A stretch of DNA of 64,000 nt. Source: Paludibacterium sp. B53371. GTDB taxonomy: Bacteria > Pseudomonadota > Gammaproteobacteria > Burkholderiales > Chromobacteriaceae. Below are positions 1 through 8,989 of the stretch, in pieces. The DNA is taken from the NCBI RefSeq assembly GCF_018802765.1, contig NZ_CP069163.1, positions 2,924,311 through 2,988,310 on the forward strand, read 5' to 3'. Position 1 is the first letter of the stretch; each line of letters begins with the position of its first letter. A program made the position numbers and the translations under genes. The notes under the pieces are model-generated. The model searched no databases. It was not told the origin of the DNA and saw nothing but the letters and a program-made list of their open reading frames with translations.

Positions 1-1
1 C

Positions 2-991
2 CTCAGCCGCGCCTTCCTGCAGGGCATGGACTACCTCAGTGACGTCAAGAAGATCAGCGTCCACCCGAGCGCCGGCACCATTCCTGAAGCAGTCTTCATG
101 ATGTTCCAGATGACCTTTGCCATCATCACGCCGGCACTGATCACCGGTGCCTTTGCCGAGCGGATGAAGTTCTCCGCCATGCTGATCTTCATGACCCTGT
201 GGTCGATTCTGGTCTACGCGCCGGTCGCCCACTGGGTGTGGGCACCGGGCGGATGGATGGCCGGCAAGGGGGTCCTGGATTTTGCCGGCGGCACAGTGGT
301 GCACATCAATGCCGGTATCGCCGGTCTGGTCTGTGCCCTGGTGATGGGCAAGCGTGTCGGCTTCGGCAAGGAAGCCATGCCGCCGCATAACCTGGTCCTG
401 ACGCTGATTGGCGCTTCGATGCTGTGGGTAGGCTGGTTCGGCTTCAACGCCGGCTCCGCGGTCGTCGCCGATGGGCGCGCCGCCATGGCCATGGTCACCA
501 CCCAGATCGCCACTGCCGCGGCGGCACTGGCCTGGATGTTTGCCGAATGGCTGACCAAGAAAAAGCCGTCCGTGCTCGGCATCGCCTCCGGCGCCGTCGC
601 CGGCCTGGTGGCCATCACGCCGGCCTCCGGTTTCGTCGATGTACAGGGTGCCCTGATCATCGGCATCGCTGCCGGGGTGGTCTGCTTCTGGGGTGCCACC
701 GGCCTGAAGCACATGCTGGGCTATGACGACTCGCTGGATGCCTTCGGTGTTCACGGCGTCGGCGGCATTCTCGGCGCCCTGCTGACCGGTGTCTTCGCCG
801 TCAAGCATATCGGCGGCGCCGATGGCAGTCTGGCCACTCAGGCGCTGGGGGTTGGCGTCACGGCGGTGTACTGCGCGATCGTGACCTTCATCCTGCTGAA
901 AGTCATCGATCTGGTTGTCGGTCTGCGTGTCGCCGAAGAAGAAGAACGCGAAGGGCTGGACGTGGTTCTGCACGGTGAACGCATCGAATAA
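2..991 (+). CDS. amtB: Ammonium transporter AmtB/Amt, 5'-truncated by the window edge
   Basis: Inner-membrane ammonium channel of the Amt/Mep/Rh family. The reading frame is open from base 2, so the first in-frame ATG at 26 is internal and the true start lies before the window. About 329 residues are visible, roughly the last three quarters of a usual 400-plus-residue Amt. The protein is a series of hydrophobic helices with the family signature DFAGGTVVHINAG, and with the FGVHGVGGILGALLTG segment carrying the second pore histidine. The cytoplasmic tail is acidic and Arg-rich (AEEEEREGLD), where GlnK normally docks. Any glnK partner would lie upstream, outside the window. A strong hairpin terminator follows. 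The family call is secure; whether this is the only Amt paralogue cannot be seen. Confidence 0.93.
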   Translation, partial: LSRAFLQGMDYLSDVKKISVHPSAGTIPEAVFMMFQMTFAIITPALITGAFAERMKFSAMLIFMTLWSILVYAPVAHWVWAPGGWMAGKGVLDFAGGTVVHINAGIAGLVCALVMGKRVGFGKEAMPPHNLVLTLIGASMLWVGWFGFNAGSAVVADGRAAMAMVTTQIATAAAALAWMFAEWLTKKKPSVLGIASGAVAGLVAITPASGFVDVQGALIIGIAAGVVCFWGATGLKHMLGYDDSLDAFGVHGVGGILGALLTGVFAVKHIGGADGSLATQALGVGVTAVYCAIVTFILLKVIDLVVGLRVAEEEEREGLDVVLHGERIE

Positions 992-1017
992 GCACAGAAT
1001 TCGTGGTAAGGGACTTT

Positions 1018-1043
1018 GGGGCGCTTCGGCGCCCCCTTTTTTT
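1018..1043 (+). terminator. Rho-independent terminator of amtB
   Basis: A perfect GGGGCGC-TTCG-GCGCCCC stem with a stable UUCG-type tetraloop is followed by seven T residues, 27 bases after the amtB stop codon. Confidence 0.9.
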
Positions 1044-1062
1044 GTCTGCCGGGCGGACAAAG

Positions 1063-1085
1063 AAAAACGGGCGCCGCAGCGCCCG
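1063..1085 (-). terminator. Rho-independent terminator of the sspA-sspB operon
   Basis: Read on the minus strand, CGGGCGC-TGCG-GCGCCCG is followed by five T residues, just past the sspB stop. With the amtB terminator next to it, this insulates the two convergent units. Confidence 0.85.
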
Positions 1086-1102
1086 TGATGATTCGATCCG
1101 GC

Positions 1103-1549
1103 TTACTTGACGATGCGCAGGTTGGGCGGCCCCTTGGGCTTGTCGCCCTCGGGGGCGGCAGGCGAAGCAGACTGATTGCCCTTCTCGCCCGGAATCGCCG
1201 CCGGTGCATGATCAACGGCATGCAGGTGCTCGGTATTGGCCAGCTCGACATCAAACCCCATCCCCTCACCGGTTTCGCGGGCGAAGATCGACATCACGTT
1301 GCCAATCGGCACGAAGACCTGACGGGCCACACCGGCAAAACGCGCCGAGAAGGTGATCAGGTCATTATCGATGCGCAGCTCCTTGGTGGCATCGGCACTG
1401 ATGTTCAGCACAATCTCGTTGTTCTGCACATACTCGCGCGGCACATCGGTACGCTCATTGACCCATACGACGATATACGGCGTATGACCGTTGTCGGTGC
1501 ACCACTGATGCAGGGCACGGAGCAGATAGGGTTTGGTGCTGGTGGTCAT
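1103..1549 (-). CDS. sspB: ClpXP protease specificity-enhancing factor SspB
   Basis: Adaptor that delivers ssrA-tagged, ribosome-rescued polypeptides to the cytoplasmic ClpXP protease. The 148-residue protein has the SspB core: an N-terminal helix (KPYLLRALHQWCTDNG), the strand TPYIVVWV, and the FSARFAGVARQVFVPI peptide-binding region around residues 60-80. A variable, Pro/Ala-rich linker leads to a short C-terminal tail (GPPNLRIVK) resembling the ClpX-binding XB motif of known SspBs. The gene lies nine bases downstream of sspA, the conserved sspAB operon order, and ends at its own terminator. The ATG at 1549 has the standard N-terminus. High confidence. Confidence 0.95.
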   Translation of the reverse strand: MTTSTKPYLLRALHQWCTDNGHTPYIVVWVNERTDVPREYVQNNEIVLNISADATKELRIDNDLITFSARFAGVARQVFVPIGNVMSIFARETGEGMGFDVELANTEHLHAVDHAPAAIPGEKGNQSASPAAPEGDKPKGPPNLRIVK

Positions 1550-1558
1550 GGGAACCCC

Positions 1559-2161
1559 TTATTTACGCATGGCCTTTTCGGACGGCGTCAGCGAATCGAT
1601 GAACGACTGGCGCTGGAAAATACGCTCGGCGTACTTGAGAATCGGCGCGGCACTCTTGCCCAGATCGATGTTGTAGTGTTCCAGACGCCACATCAGCGGC
1701 GCGATGGCCACATCGATCATCGAGAAATCATCGGCCAGCATGAACTTCTGCTTGGCAAAGATCGGGGCGATGGTGGTCAGGCCGTCACGGATGGCTTCAC
1801 GGGCCTTGGTGGCTTCCTTGCCGGTCGCACCGGATTCCAGTGTCTTGACGTGGTTGAACAGTTCCTTTTCGAAACGGAACAGGAACAGACGGGCACGGGC
1901 ACGCATCACCGGATCGGCCGGCATCAGTTGCGGGTGCGGGAAGCGCTCGTCGATGTATTCGTTGATGATGTCGGATTCATGCAGGATCAGATCACGCTCG
2001 ATCAACACCGGCACCTCGTTGTACGGATTCATTACCGCGAGGTCTTCCGGCTTGTTGTGGAGATCCACGTCGATGATCTCGAAATCCATGCCCTTTTCGT
2101 ACAGCACGATACGGCAACGGTGGCTGAAGGGGCAGGTAATGCCGGAGTACAGGGTCATCAT
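1559..2161 (-). CDS. sspA: Stringent starvation protein A, SspA
   Basis: RNA-polymerase-associated protein with a glutathione-S-transferase fold that changes sigma-70 transcription in stationary phase and acid stress. About 200 residues are seen. The N-terminal thioredoxin-like domain begins MTLYSGITCPFSHRCR and contains the EVPVLIERDLILHESDIINEY section; the helical domain includes DDFSMIDVAIAPLMWRL near residues 145-160. The ERFPHPQLMPADP segment matches the conserved surface loop of SspA rather than a catalytic GST. The ATG at 2161 is chosen; a GTG at 2170 would add three residues and has an AGGA only three bases upstream. It is followed by sspB in an operon. Confidence 0.93.
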   Translation of the reverse strand: MMTLYSGITCPFSHRCRIVLYEKGMDFEIIDVDLHNKPEDLAVMNPYNEVPVLIERDLILHESDIINEYIDERFPHPQLMPADPVMRARARLFLFRFEKELFNHVKTLESGATGKEATKAREAIRDGLTTIAPIFAKQKFMLADDFSMIDVAIAPLMWRLEHYNIDLGKSAAPILKYAERIFQRQSFIDSLTPSEKAMRK

Positions 2162-2265
2162 GGCAGGCACTCATCCTTGACGGTTCAGGTTGGAAAATTG
2201 CCACGATTCTAGCATTTTCCACCCTGCCATTACCAGTTTTTATGCGTAAGCGCATGATTAAAAAA

Positions 2266-2291
2266 GAAAAAAAGCAAGGTTCGCACCTTGC
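2266..2291 (-). terminator. Terminator of the petABC operon
   Basis: On the minus strand GCAAGGT-GCGA-ACCTTGC is followed by a T-rich run, starting 25 bases after the cytochrome c1 stop codon. Confidence 0.85.
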
Positions 2292-2315
2292 CTTTTATCC
2301 CGAAGTTCACTCGTC

Positions 2316-3071
2316 TCAGTGCACGTCGCGCCAGTATTCCTTCTTGAGGAAGTAGGCCAGCGGCAACAGCAACAGGCCGAGGAACATCAGCACGACATAA
2401 CCGATCTGCAGTCGCTTGACCTGAGCCGGCTCGGCCATGAAGACCAGGTAGTTGGTCAGGTCGGCCATACGCTGGTCGAACTCGGCCGTATTGGCGTGAC
2501 CGTTTTCCAGCTTGGTCATGCTGCCTGCCTTGACCAGCACCAGTTGTTTCTCTTCGGTGCCGTCACTGTTCTTCACGGTTTTCAGCTGCTGGTCACCCTG
2601 CCATTGCCACAGCACATGCGGCATGGCCACCTTGTCGAACACCAGGTTGTTCCAGCCGGTCGGACGGGTATCGTCCCGGTAGAAACCGCGCAGGTAGGCA
2701 TACAGCCAGTCGGCGCCACGAGCACGCGCCTCAACCGACAAATCCGGCGGGTTGTTGCTCAACCACTTCTTGGCATCCTGCGGATCCATGGCCACATGCA
2801 TGGTGTCGCCGATCTTGTCACTGGCGAACATCAGGTTCTTCTTGATCTGATCTTCCGACAGACCAATATCGGTCAGCCGGTTGTAGCGCATGGCATTGGC
2901 CGAATGGCAGGACAGACAGTAGTTGACGAAGATCTGCGCACCGCGCTGCAACGACTCGGTGTCCTGAATATCAATCGGTGCCTTCGGCAGCACCGGACCT
3001 TCTTCGGCCGCTGCTGCCAACGGCAGCAGCAGTGCCAGCGCCGCGAGCAGATGACGAATTGGCTTTTTCAT
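2316..3071 (-). CDS. petC: Ubiquinol-cytochrome c reductase, cytochrome c1
   Basis: Membrane-anchored c-type cytochrome of the bc1 complex; it takes electrons from the Rieske protein and passes them to soluble cytochrome c on the periplasmic side. The 251-residue protein opens with a signal peptide (lysines, LLAALALLLPLAAAA). The covalent heme site CLSCH is at residues 52-56 and a C-terminal membrane anchor (IGYVVLMFLGLLLLPLAYFL) precedes the charged KKEYWRDVH tail. The start at 3071 is chosen because GAAGGG lies nine bases upstream, whereas an ATG at 3080 abuts that site. The open frame continues back through petB, but that extension is an out-of-frame shadow of cytochrome b. It is the last gene of the operon. 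Confidence 0.95.
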   Translation of the reverse strand: MKKPIRHLLAALALLLPLAAAAEEGPVLPKAPIDIQDTESLQRGAQIFVNYCLSCHSANAMRYNRLTDIGLSEDQIKKNLMFASDKIGDTMHVAMDPQDAKKWLSNNPPDLSVEARARGADWLYAYLRGFYRDDTRPTGWNNLVFDKVAMPHVLWQWQGDQQLKTVKNSDGTEEKQLVLVKAGSMTKLENGHANTAEFDQRMADLTNYLVFMAEPAQVKRLQIGYVVLMFLGLLLLPLAYFLKKEYWRDVH

Positions 3072-3088
3072 GATGGTCATCCCTTCGG

Positions 3089-4432
3089 TCAGATATGGTT
3101 GGCGAACAGGGCGGCGGCCACGATCAGCAGCGCCCACAGCACGAAGAACATCACCTTGCCGCGCGTCGTCGACTCGGTCACCCGTGTCGGTACCGGCACC
3201 TTGCCGGCATCGTTCTTGGTATAGAACGGCATGCCGAGGAAGAAGGCAAAGTAAATGACCGACAGCGTGCGCGCCACCAGCGTACGAACATCCGTCGGCG
3301 GCAAGGCGCCCAGGATGCCGAGACCGACAAAGGCAATCACGAACAGCGTCAGCATGAACTTGAACTTCGGCCCACGATAGCGCACCGACTTGATCGGCGA
3401 ACGATCCAGCCAGGGCAGGAACACAATCAGCACCACCGCGGCGCCCATGGCCAGCACGCCCCAGACCTGAGTCCCGAGGAAGGACGGCACGGCGCGCAAG
3501 ATGGCGTAGAACGGCGTGAAGTACCATACCGGCGCAATATGCGGCGGCGTCTTGAGCGGGTCGGCCGGGAAGAAGTTATTCGCTTCCAGGAAGTACCCCC
3601 CCATGGTCGGCATGAAGAACACGATGCAGGAGAACACAATCAGGAACACGGCCACGCCCAGCACATCCTTGACGGTGTAGTAGGGGTGGAACGGAATGCC
3701 ATCCAGCGGCAGATGGGTTTGCGGATCCTTGTGCTCCTTGATTTCCACGCCATCGGGGTTATTGGAACCGACCTCATGCAGCGCCATCAGGTGCGCCACG
3801 ACCAGTGCCAGCAGCACCAGCGGCACGGCAATCACGTGCAGGGCAAAGAAGCGGTTCAGCGTGGCGCCCGACACGACATAGTCACCACGGATAAAGACCG
3901 ACAGGTCAGGACCGATGACCGGGATCGAGCTGAACAGGTTGACGATCACCTGAGCCCCCCAGAACGACATCTGGCCCCATGGCAGCAGATACCCCAGGAA
4001 GGCCTCGGCCATCAGGCACAGGAAGATCAGCATGCCGAAGATCCACACCAGCTCGCGCGGCTGCTTGTAGGAGCCATAGATCAGGCCACGGAACATGTGC
4101 AGATACACCACGACGAAGAACATCGAGGCGCCGGTGGAGTGCATGTAGCGGATGATCCAGCCACCGCTGACGTCACGCATGATGTACTCGACCGAGGCGA
4201 AGGCCACCGACATCTTGGTACCGGGCACCAGGGTGGCATCCGGCATGTAGTTCATGGTCAGGAAGATACCGGTCAGCAGCTGCATGACCAGCACCAGCAG
4301 CGCCAGCGAACCGAAGAAATACCAGAAATTGAAATTCTTGGGCGCGTAATACTCGATTACGTGCTCCTTGAGCATCGACGTCAGCGGAAAGCGTGCGTCG
4401 ATCCAGTTCAGCAGTTTTTGTCCCTTGCTCAT
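3089..4432 (-). CDS. petB: Ubiquinol-cytochrome c reductase, cytochrome b
   Basis: Quinone-oxidising and quinone-reducing core of the bc1 complex in the inner membrane. The 447 residues form about eight to nine transmembrane helices. Paired heme histidines are visible in helix B (RYMHSTGASMFFVVVYLHMF) and helix D (FALHVIAVPLVLLALVVAHL). The usual PEWY motif at the Qo site is PVWY here (IAPVWYFTPFYAILRAVPS), a variant I believe occurs in other betaproteobacteria; its effect cannot be judged here. The GYLLPWGQMSFWGA section is standard. The gene sits 15 bases after petA and 17 bases before petC. Confidence 0.96.
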   Translation of the reverse strand: MSKGQKLLNWIDARFPLTSMLKEHVIEYYAPKNFNFWYFFGSLALLVLVMQLLTGIFLTMNYMPDATLVPGTKMSVAFASVEYIMRDVSGGWIIRYMHSTGASMFFVVVYLHMFRGLIYGSYKQPRELVWIFGMLIFLCLMAEAFLGYLLPWGQMSFWGAQVIVNLFSSIPVIGPDLSVFIRGDYVVSGATLNRFFALHVIAVPLVLLALVVAHLMALHEVGSNNPDGVEIKEHKDPQTHLPLDGIPFHPYYTVKDVLGVAVFLIVFSCIVFFMPTMGGYFLEANNFFPADPLKTPPHIAPVWYFTPFYAILRAVPSFLGTQVWGVLAMGAAVVLIVFLPWLDRSPIKSVRYRGPKFKFMLTLFVIAFVGLGILGALPPTDVRTLVARTLSVIYFAFFLGMPFYTKNDAGKVPVPTRVTESTTRGKVMFFVLWALLIVAAALFANHI

Positions 4433-4447
4433 GGTTTCGCCCTCAGC

Positions 4448-5032
4448 TTATTTATCGTCGCCGACCAGGATGCGCGTGTCGGACAGGTATTTGTGTGGGG
4501 GAATCAGCAGATTCTTCGGTGCCGGCATGCTCTTGTAGACGCGTGCGGCCAGATCATACTTCGAACCGTGGCAAGGACAGTAGAAACCACCCAGCCAGTC
4601 CGGGCCCAGATCTGCCGGCGCCAGGTCAGGCCGGAAAGTCGGCGAACAGCCCAGATGCGTACAGATACCCACAGTCACCAGCAAGCCAGGCTTGATCGAG
4701 CGATGACGGTTTTTGCAGTACTCCGGTTGCTGATCCATGTCGGACGTCGGATCGGCCATCTGATCATCCAGCTTGGCCAGATTCGCCACTTGCGTCGGCG
4801 TGCGCGACAGCAGCCAGACCGGCTTGCCCTGCCACTCGACGTTGACCATCTGGCCAGGTTCGATCTTGCTGATATCCACCTCGACCGGCGCGCCGGCGGC
4901 CTTGGCACGTTCTGACGGCAGGAAACTCAGCACAAACGGCGTGGCCACCCCGGCCACCGCCACTCCCCCGACCGCGCTGGTTGCCACCGTCAGGAAGCGA
5001 CGGCGCCCTGCATCGACTTGTTGTTCACTCAT
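4448..5032 (-). CDS. petA: Ubiquinol-cytochrome c reductase, Rieske iron-sulfur subunit
   Basis: Carries the 2Fe-2S cluster that moves electrons from ubiquinol to cytochrome c1. The 194-residue protein has a twin-arginine-type N-terminus (GRRRFLTVATSAVGGVA) that doubles as a membrane anchor. Cluster ligands are in CTHLGC (residues 124-129) and CPCHGS (152-157). The start at 5032 is chosen because GAGG is correctly spaced nine bases upstream; in-frame ATG and TTG codons further up lack this. First gene of petABC, whose promoter must lie in the roughly 115 bases before it. Confidence 0.96.
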   Translation of the reverse strand: MSEQQVDAGRRRFLTVATSAVGGVAVAGVATPFVLSFLPSERAKAAGAPVEVDISKIEPGQMVNVEWQGKPVWLLSRTPTQVANLAKLDDQMADPTSDMDQQPEYCKNRHRSIKPGLLVTVGICTHLGCSPTFRPDLAPADLGPDWLGGFYCPCHGSKYDLAARVYKSMPAPKNLLIPPHKYLSDTRILVGDDK

Positions 5033-5149
5033 TACAGTCATCCTCAATCATGGAAACTCGAGCGTTTATCCCAACGGATTTTACCTGATTACCCCTACAA
5101 ATCTGAAGGGTTTATGCAAATAAATTGATTATGCCCGCTACATTTATGC

Positions 5150-5896
5150 TTAAACAGGGTTTGGCAGATCAACAAAATCCACCTCAATGCCAAAGGCATC
5201 AGCCAGCGAGCCCCCCAAAGCCGCGATACCATAGCGTTCCGTGGCATGATGGCCGGCCGCCATAAACACACAGCCAGACTCCATGGCCATATGCTGATTT
5301 TGTTCAGAAGCTTCCCCCGTCAGAAAGGCATCTACACCGAGGGCAATGGCGGCATCAAAAAAGCCCTGCGCACCGCCAGTACACCAGGCCACACGACGAA
5401 TCGGCCTTGAGGCCTCGCCGAGCATCAGGACCTCGCGGTGCAGACGGGCAGACACCGCCTGGCGCCAGGCCTCCGCCGACAGGGCCTCTGGCAAGTGGCC
5501 ATGCCACAGCAGATCCTGCTCTCCCGTCTGACCTTGCGGCAGCAACCCCAGCACTTTGGCCAGCTGGGCGTTATTGCCATACTGCGGATGGGCATCCAGC
5601 GGCAAGTGATAGGCCAGCAAGCTGATGTCATGCTGCAGCAGGGCCTGCAGACGACGCTTTTTCATGCCGATAATGCGCTGGTCCTCACCCTTCCAGAAAA
5701 AGCCATGATGCACCAGCACCGCGTCAGCCTGGCGCGCTACCGCCTCATCAATCAGTGCCTGCGAGGCGGTCACGCCACACACAACCCGCCTCACCTCCTC
5801 GCGCCCGGCCACCTGCAAACCATTGGGGCAATAATCCTTGAAACGCCACGGCTCCAGCACCTGATCCAGATGATTCAGCAAATCTGCTAACTGCAT
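5150..5896 (-). CDS. Nif3-like dinuclear metal-centre protein (YbgI family)
   Basis: Member of the Nif3/YbgI family, toroidal hexamers with a two-metal centre of uncertain cellular role; databases often label it GTP cyclohydrolase 1 type 2. The 248-residue protein begins MQLADLLNHLDQVLEPW and shows the metal-binding stretches LVHHGFFW (about residues 62-69), LPLDAHPQYGNN (about 98-109) and AAGHHATERYG near the C-terminus. The internal GGAQGFFDAAIALGVDAFLTGEASEQ section is also typical. It is monocistronic between petA and groL. Family membership is clear; the biological function is not. Confidence 0.9.
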   Translation of the reverse strand: MQLADLLNHLDQVLEPWRFKDYCPNGLQVAGREEVRRVVCGVTASQALIDEAVARQADAVLVHHGFFWKGEDQRIIGMKKRRLQALLQHDISLLAYHLPLDAHPQYGNNAQLAKVLGLLPQGQTGEQDLLWHGHLPEALSAEAWRQAVSARLHREVLMLGEASRPIRRVAWCTGGAQGFFDAAIALGVDAFLTGEASEQNQHMAMESGCVFMAAGHHATERYGIAALGGSLADAFGIEVDFVDLPNPV

Positions 5897-5981
5897 ATCA
5901 CATCCAATAATTGAAAATCTCTGTCATTAAAGCCTACCGCAGCAAGAAACAAAAGCCCAGCCACCCGGCTGGAAACAATAA

Positions 5982-6013
5982 AAAAACGCCACGAGCAAGC
6001 TCGTGGCGTTTTT
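5982..6013 (-). terminator. Terminator downstream of groL
   Basis: A long perfect hairpin, AAAAACGCCACGAGC-AA-GCTCGTGGCGTTTTT, lies 31 bases past the groL stop codon. Confidence 0.9.
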
Positions 6014-6043
6014 CATGACAGATGACAGATGGTCTGTCGGCGA

Positions 6044-7720
<1,677 letters not shown>

Positions 7721-7732
7721 TCAGCGACAGCA

Positions 7733-8020
7733 TTATTCAACGATGGCCATCACGTCTTCCTCGCGCATCACGAGGACTTCGTCACCGTCGATCTTGACGG
7801 TCTGGCCGGAGTACTTGCCGAAGATCACCTTGTTGCCGACTTTCAATTCCAGCGGACGACGTTCGCCGTTTTCCAGGATCTTGCCATTGCCGACGGCAAT
7901 CACTTCACCCATATCCGGCTTTTCGGCAGCTGCACCCGGCAGCACGATACCGGACGCAGTTTTTTCTTCTGCCTCAAGGCGCTTGATCACAACACGGTCA
8001 TGCAAAGGACGAATAGCCAT
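7733..8020 (-). CDS. groS: Co-chaperonin GroES (Hsp10)
   Basis: Heptameric lid of the GroEL chamber. The 95-residue protein starts [19 protein letters not shown] and contains the mobile-loop segment ([19 protein letters not shown], about residues 20-38) that contacts GroEL. It ends with the conserved [15 protein letters not shown]. The start at 8020 has GGAGAAATCA immediately upstream; the open frame continues to 8065 without a ribosome site. First gene of the operon, about 70 bases downstream of a CIRCE element. Confidence 0.98.
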   Translation of the reverse strand: MAIRPLHDRVVIKRLEAEEKTASGIVLPGAAAEKPDMGEVIAVGNGKILENGERRPLELKVGNKVIFGKYSGQTVKIDGDEVLVMREEDVMAIVE

Positions 8021-8091
8021 TGATTTCTCCTGATATCCAGTGGCTGTTGAAAGTTGAAATACCAATCAAATCAGCATTTTGTTCGAGCGCC

Positions 8092-8117
8092 TAGCACTCG
8101 ACCCTAGCGAGTGCTAA
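8092..8117 (-). promoter_or_regulatory. CIRCE operator (HrcA-binding) upstream of groSL
   Basis: An inverted repeat matches the CIRCE consensus TTAGCACTC-N9-GAGTGCTAA with one outer-base mismatch: TAGCACTC, nine bases, GAGTGCTAA. It lies between the groE heat-shock promoter and groS, where HrcA would block transcription. HrcA itself is not in the window. Confidence 0.95.
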
Positions 8118-8119
8118 TG

Positions 8120-8146
8120 ATATGGGCGCATCAAACCCCTTTCAAG
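8120..8146 (-). promoter_or_regulatory. Sigma-32 (RpoH) heat-shock promoter of groSL
   Basis: On the minus strand CTTGAAA and CCCATAT are separated by 13 bases, matching the sigma-32 consensus (CTTGAAA, 11-16 bases, CCCATNT). The -10 element lies two bases upstream of the CIRCE operator, so transcription would start at or inside the operator. Confidence 0.88.
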
Positions 8147-8204
8147 GGCACGGAGAACAAAAATTATTTCTATAGACGCAAAGCAATCAATAGAAACCGG
8201 CAAA

Positions 8205-8837
8205 TCAGACCACCCCCATTTCTCTTGCATACTCGGCAATGGCGATCGAATTCTTCAGCTTGAGCTTGGTCAGCACCCGGGCCTTATAGGTACTGACCGT
8301 CTTCTGGCTGATGAAGAACATGGCGGCAATTTCCTTGTTGCTGAAGCCCTTGGCGATGTAGCGCATGATGGCCAGCTCCCGGACCGTCAGGGCGGTCAGG
8401 GCATCGCTGGCCTTCAAGGCCTGAGGATTGATCCCCTGCGCGGCAATCAGATGGGCGGCCGGAAAGCAGTTATAGCCCGCCAGCAGCGCACGCACCGTAT
8501 TGGCAATTTCGGTCATGTCCTTGGACTTGGTGACAAAACCATTGGCCCCCTCCTCGGCGGCCTTGGCGGCGTACAAACCTTCTTCATGCCCCGTCAGCAC
8601 CAGGATGCGGATCTTGTCACTCACCGCCTTGATGCGGCGAATCATGCCCAGGCCATCCGTCTTCGGCAAAAACAGATCCAGAATCACCAGATCCGGCACA
8701 TGGCGCTTCACTTTTTCCAGCCCGTCCTGCCCACTGTCCGACACATCGACGACAGACAGATCCCCTACCTGCTCCAGGCAGGTCTTCAAGGCCAGCACGA
8801 TCACCGGATGATCGTCGATCACAATGATTTTTTTCAT
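8205..8837 (-). CDS. Orphan LuxR/NarL-family response regulator, BvgA/EvgA-like
   Basis: Two-component response regulator of 210 residues. The receiver domain starts MKKIIVIDDHPVIVLALK, with the acidic pocket Asp8/Asp9, phospho-acceptor Asp54 (VILDLFLPK) and Lys104 (FVTKSKD). The C-terminal LuxR-type helix-turn-helix (about residues 142-205) includes LTVRELAIMRYIAKGFSNKE and ISQKTVSTYKARVLTKL. Overall style is closest to BvgA/EvgA. The start at 8837 is chosen with AAGG upstream; an ATG at 8843 is possible. No sensor kinase gene is adjacent, so its signal is unknown. It lies between groSL and the polysaccharide locus, so a link to surface polysaccharide control is only a guess. Confidence 0.88.
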   Translation of the reverse strand: MKKIIVIDDHPVIVLALKTCLEQVGDLSVVDVSDSGQDGLEKVKRHVPDLVILDLFLPKTDGLGMIRRIKAVSDKIRILVLTGHEEGLYAAKAAEEGANGFVTKSKDMTEIANTVRALLAGYNCFPAAHLIAAQGINPQALKASDALTALTVRELAIMRYIAKGFSNKEIAAMFFISQKTVSTYKARVLTKLKLKNSIAIAEYAREMGVV

Positions 8838-8918
8838 ATGCATACCCTTGCGGCGCAATCGTCCGCTGTTATCCCCGCGGGAACTATGGGGTACACAAGG
8901 ATGGCAGGGCTATCAGAT

Positions 8919-8946
8919 GAAAAGAGCCGGCGTCACGGCCGGCTCT
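8919..8946 (-). terminator. Terminator after the initiating glycosyltransferase gene
   Basis: On the minus strand AGAGCCGGC and GCCGGCTCT form a nine-base-pair stem followed by TTTTC, 44 bases past the stop of the WecA-like gene. Confidence 0.8.
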
Positions 8947-8989
8947 GAAAGACAGGTAAGATCATTCCTAAATGCCTGGCGAGCGTGAA

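Noticed and set aside
1016-2212. 398-codon plus-strand frame over sspA/sspB
   Set aside because: Antisense shadow of two well-supported genes; its translation is His/Arg/Gly-rich with no domain.
3081-3527. N-terminal extension of cytochrome c1
   Set aside because: The extension overlaps petB out of frame; the signal peptide and ribosome site place the start at 3071.
3095-4915. 606-codon plus-strand frame over petA/petB
   Set aside because: Antisense shadow of cytochrome b and Rieske genes; low-complexity His/Gln/Arg composition.
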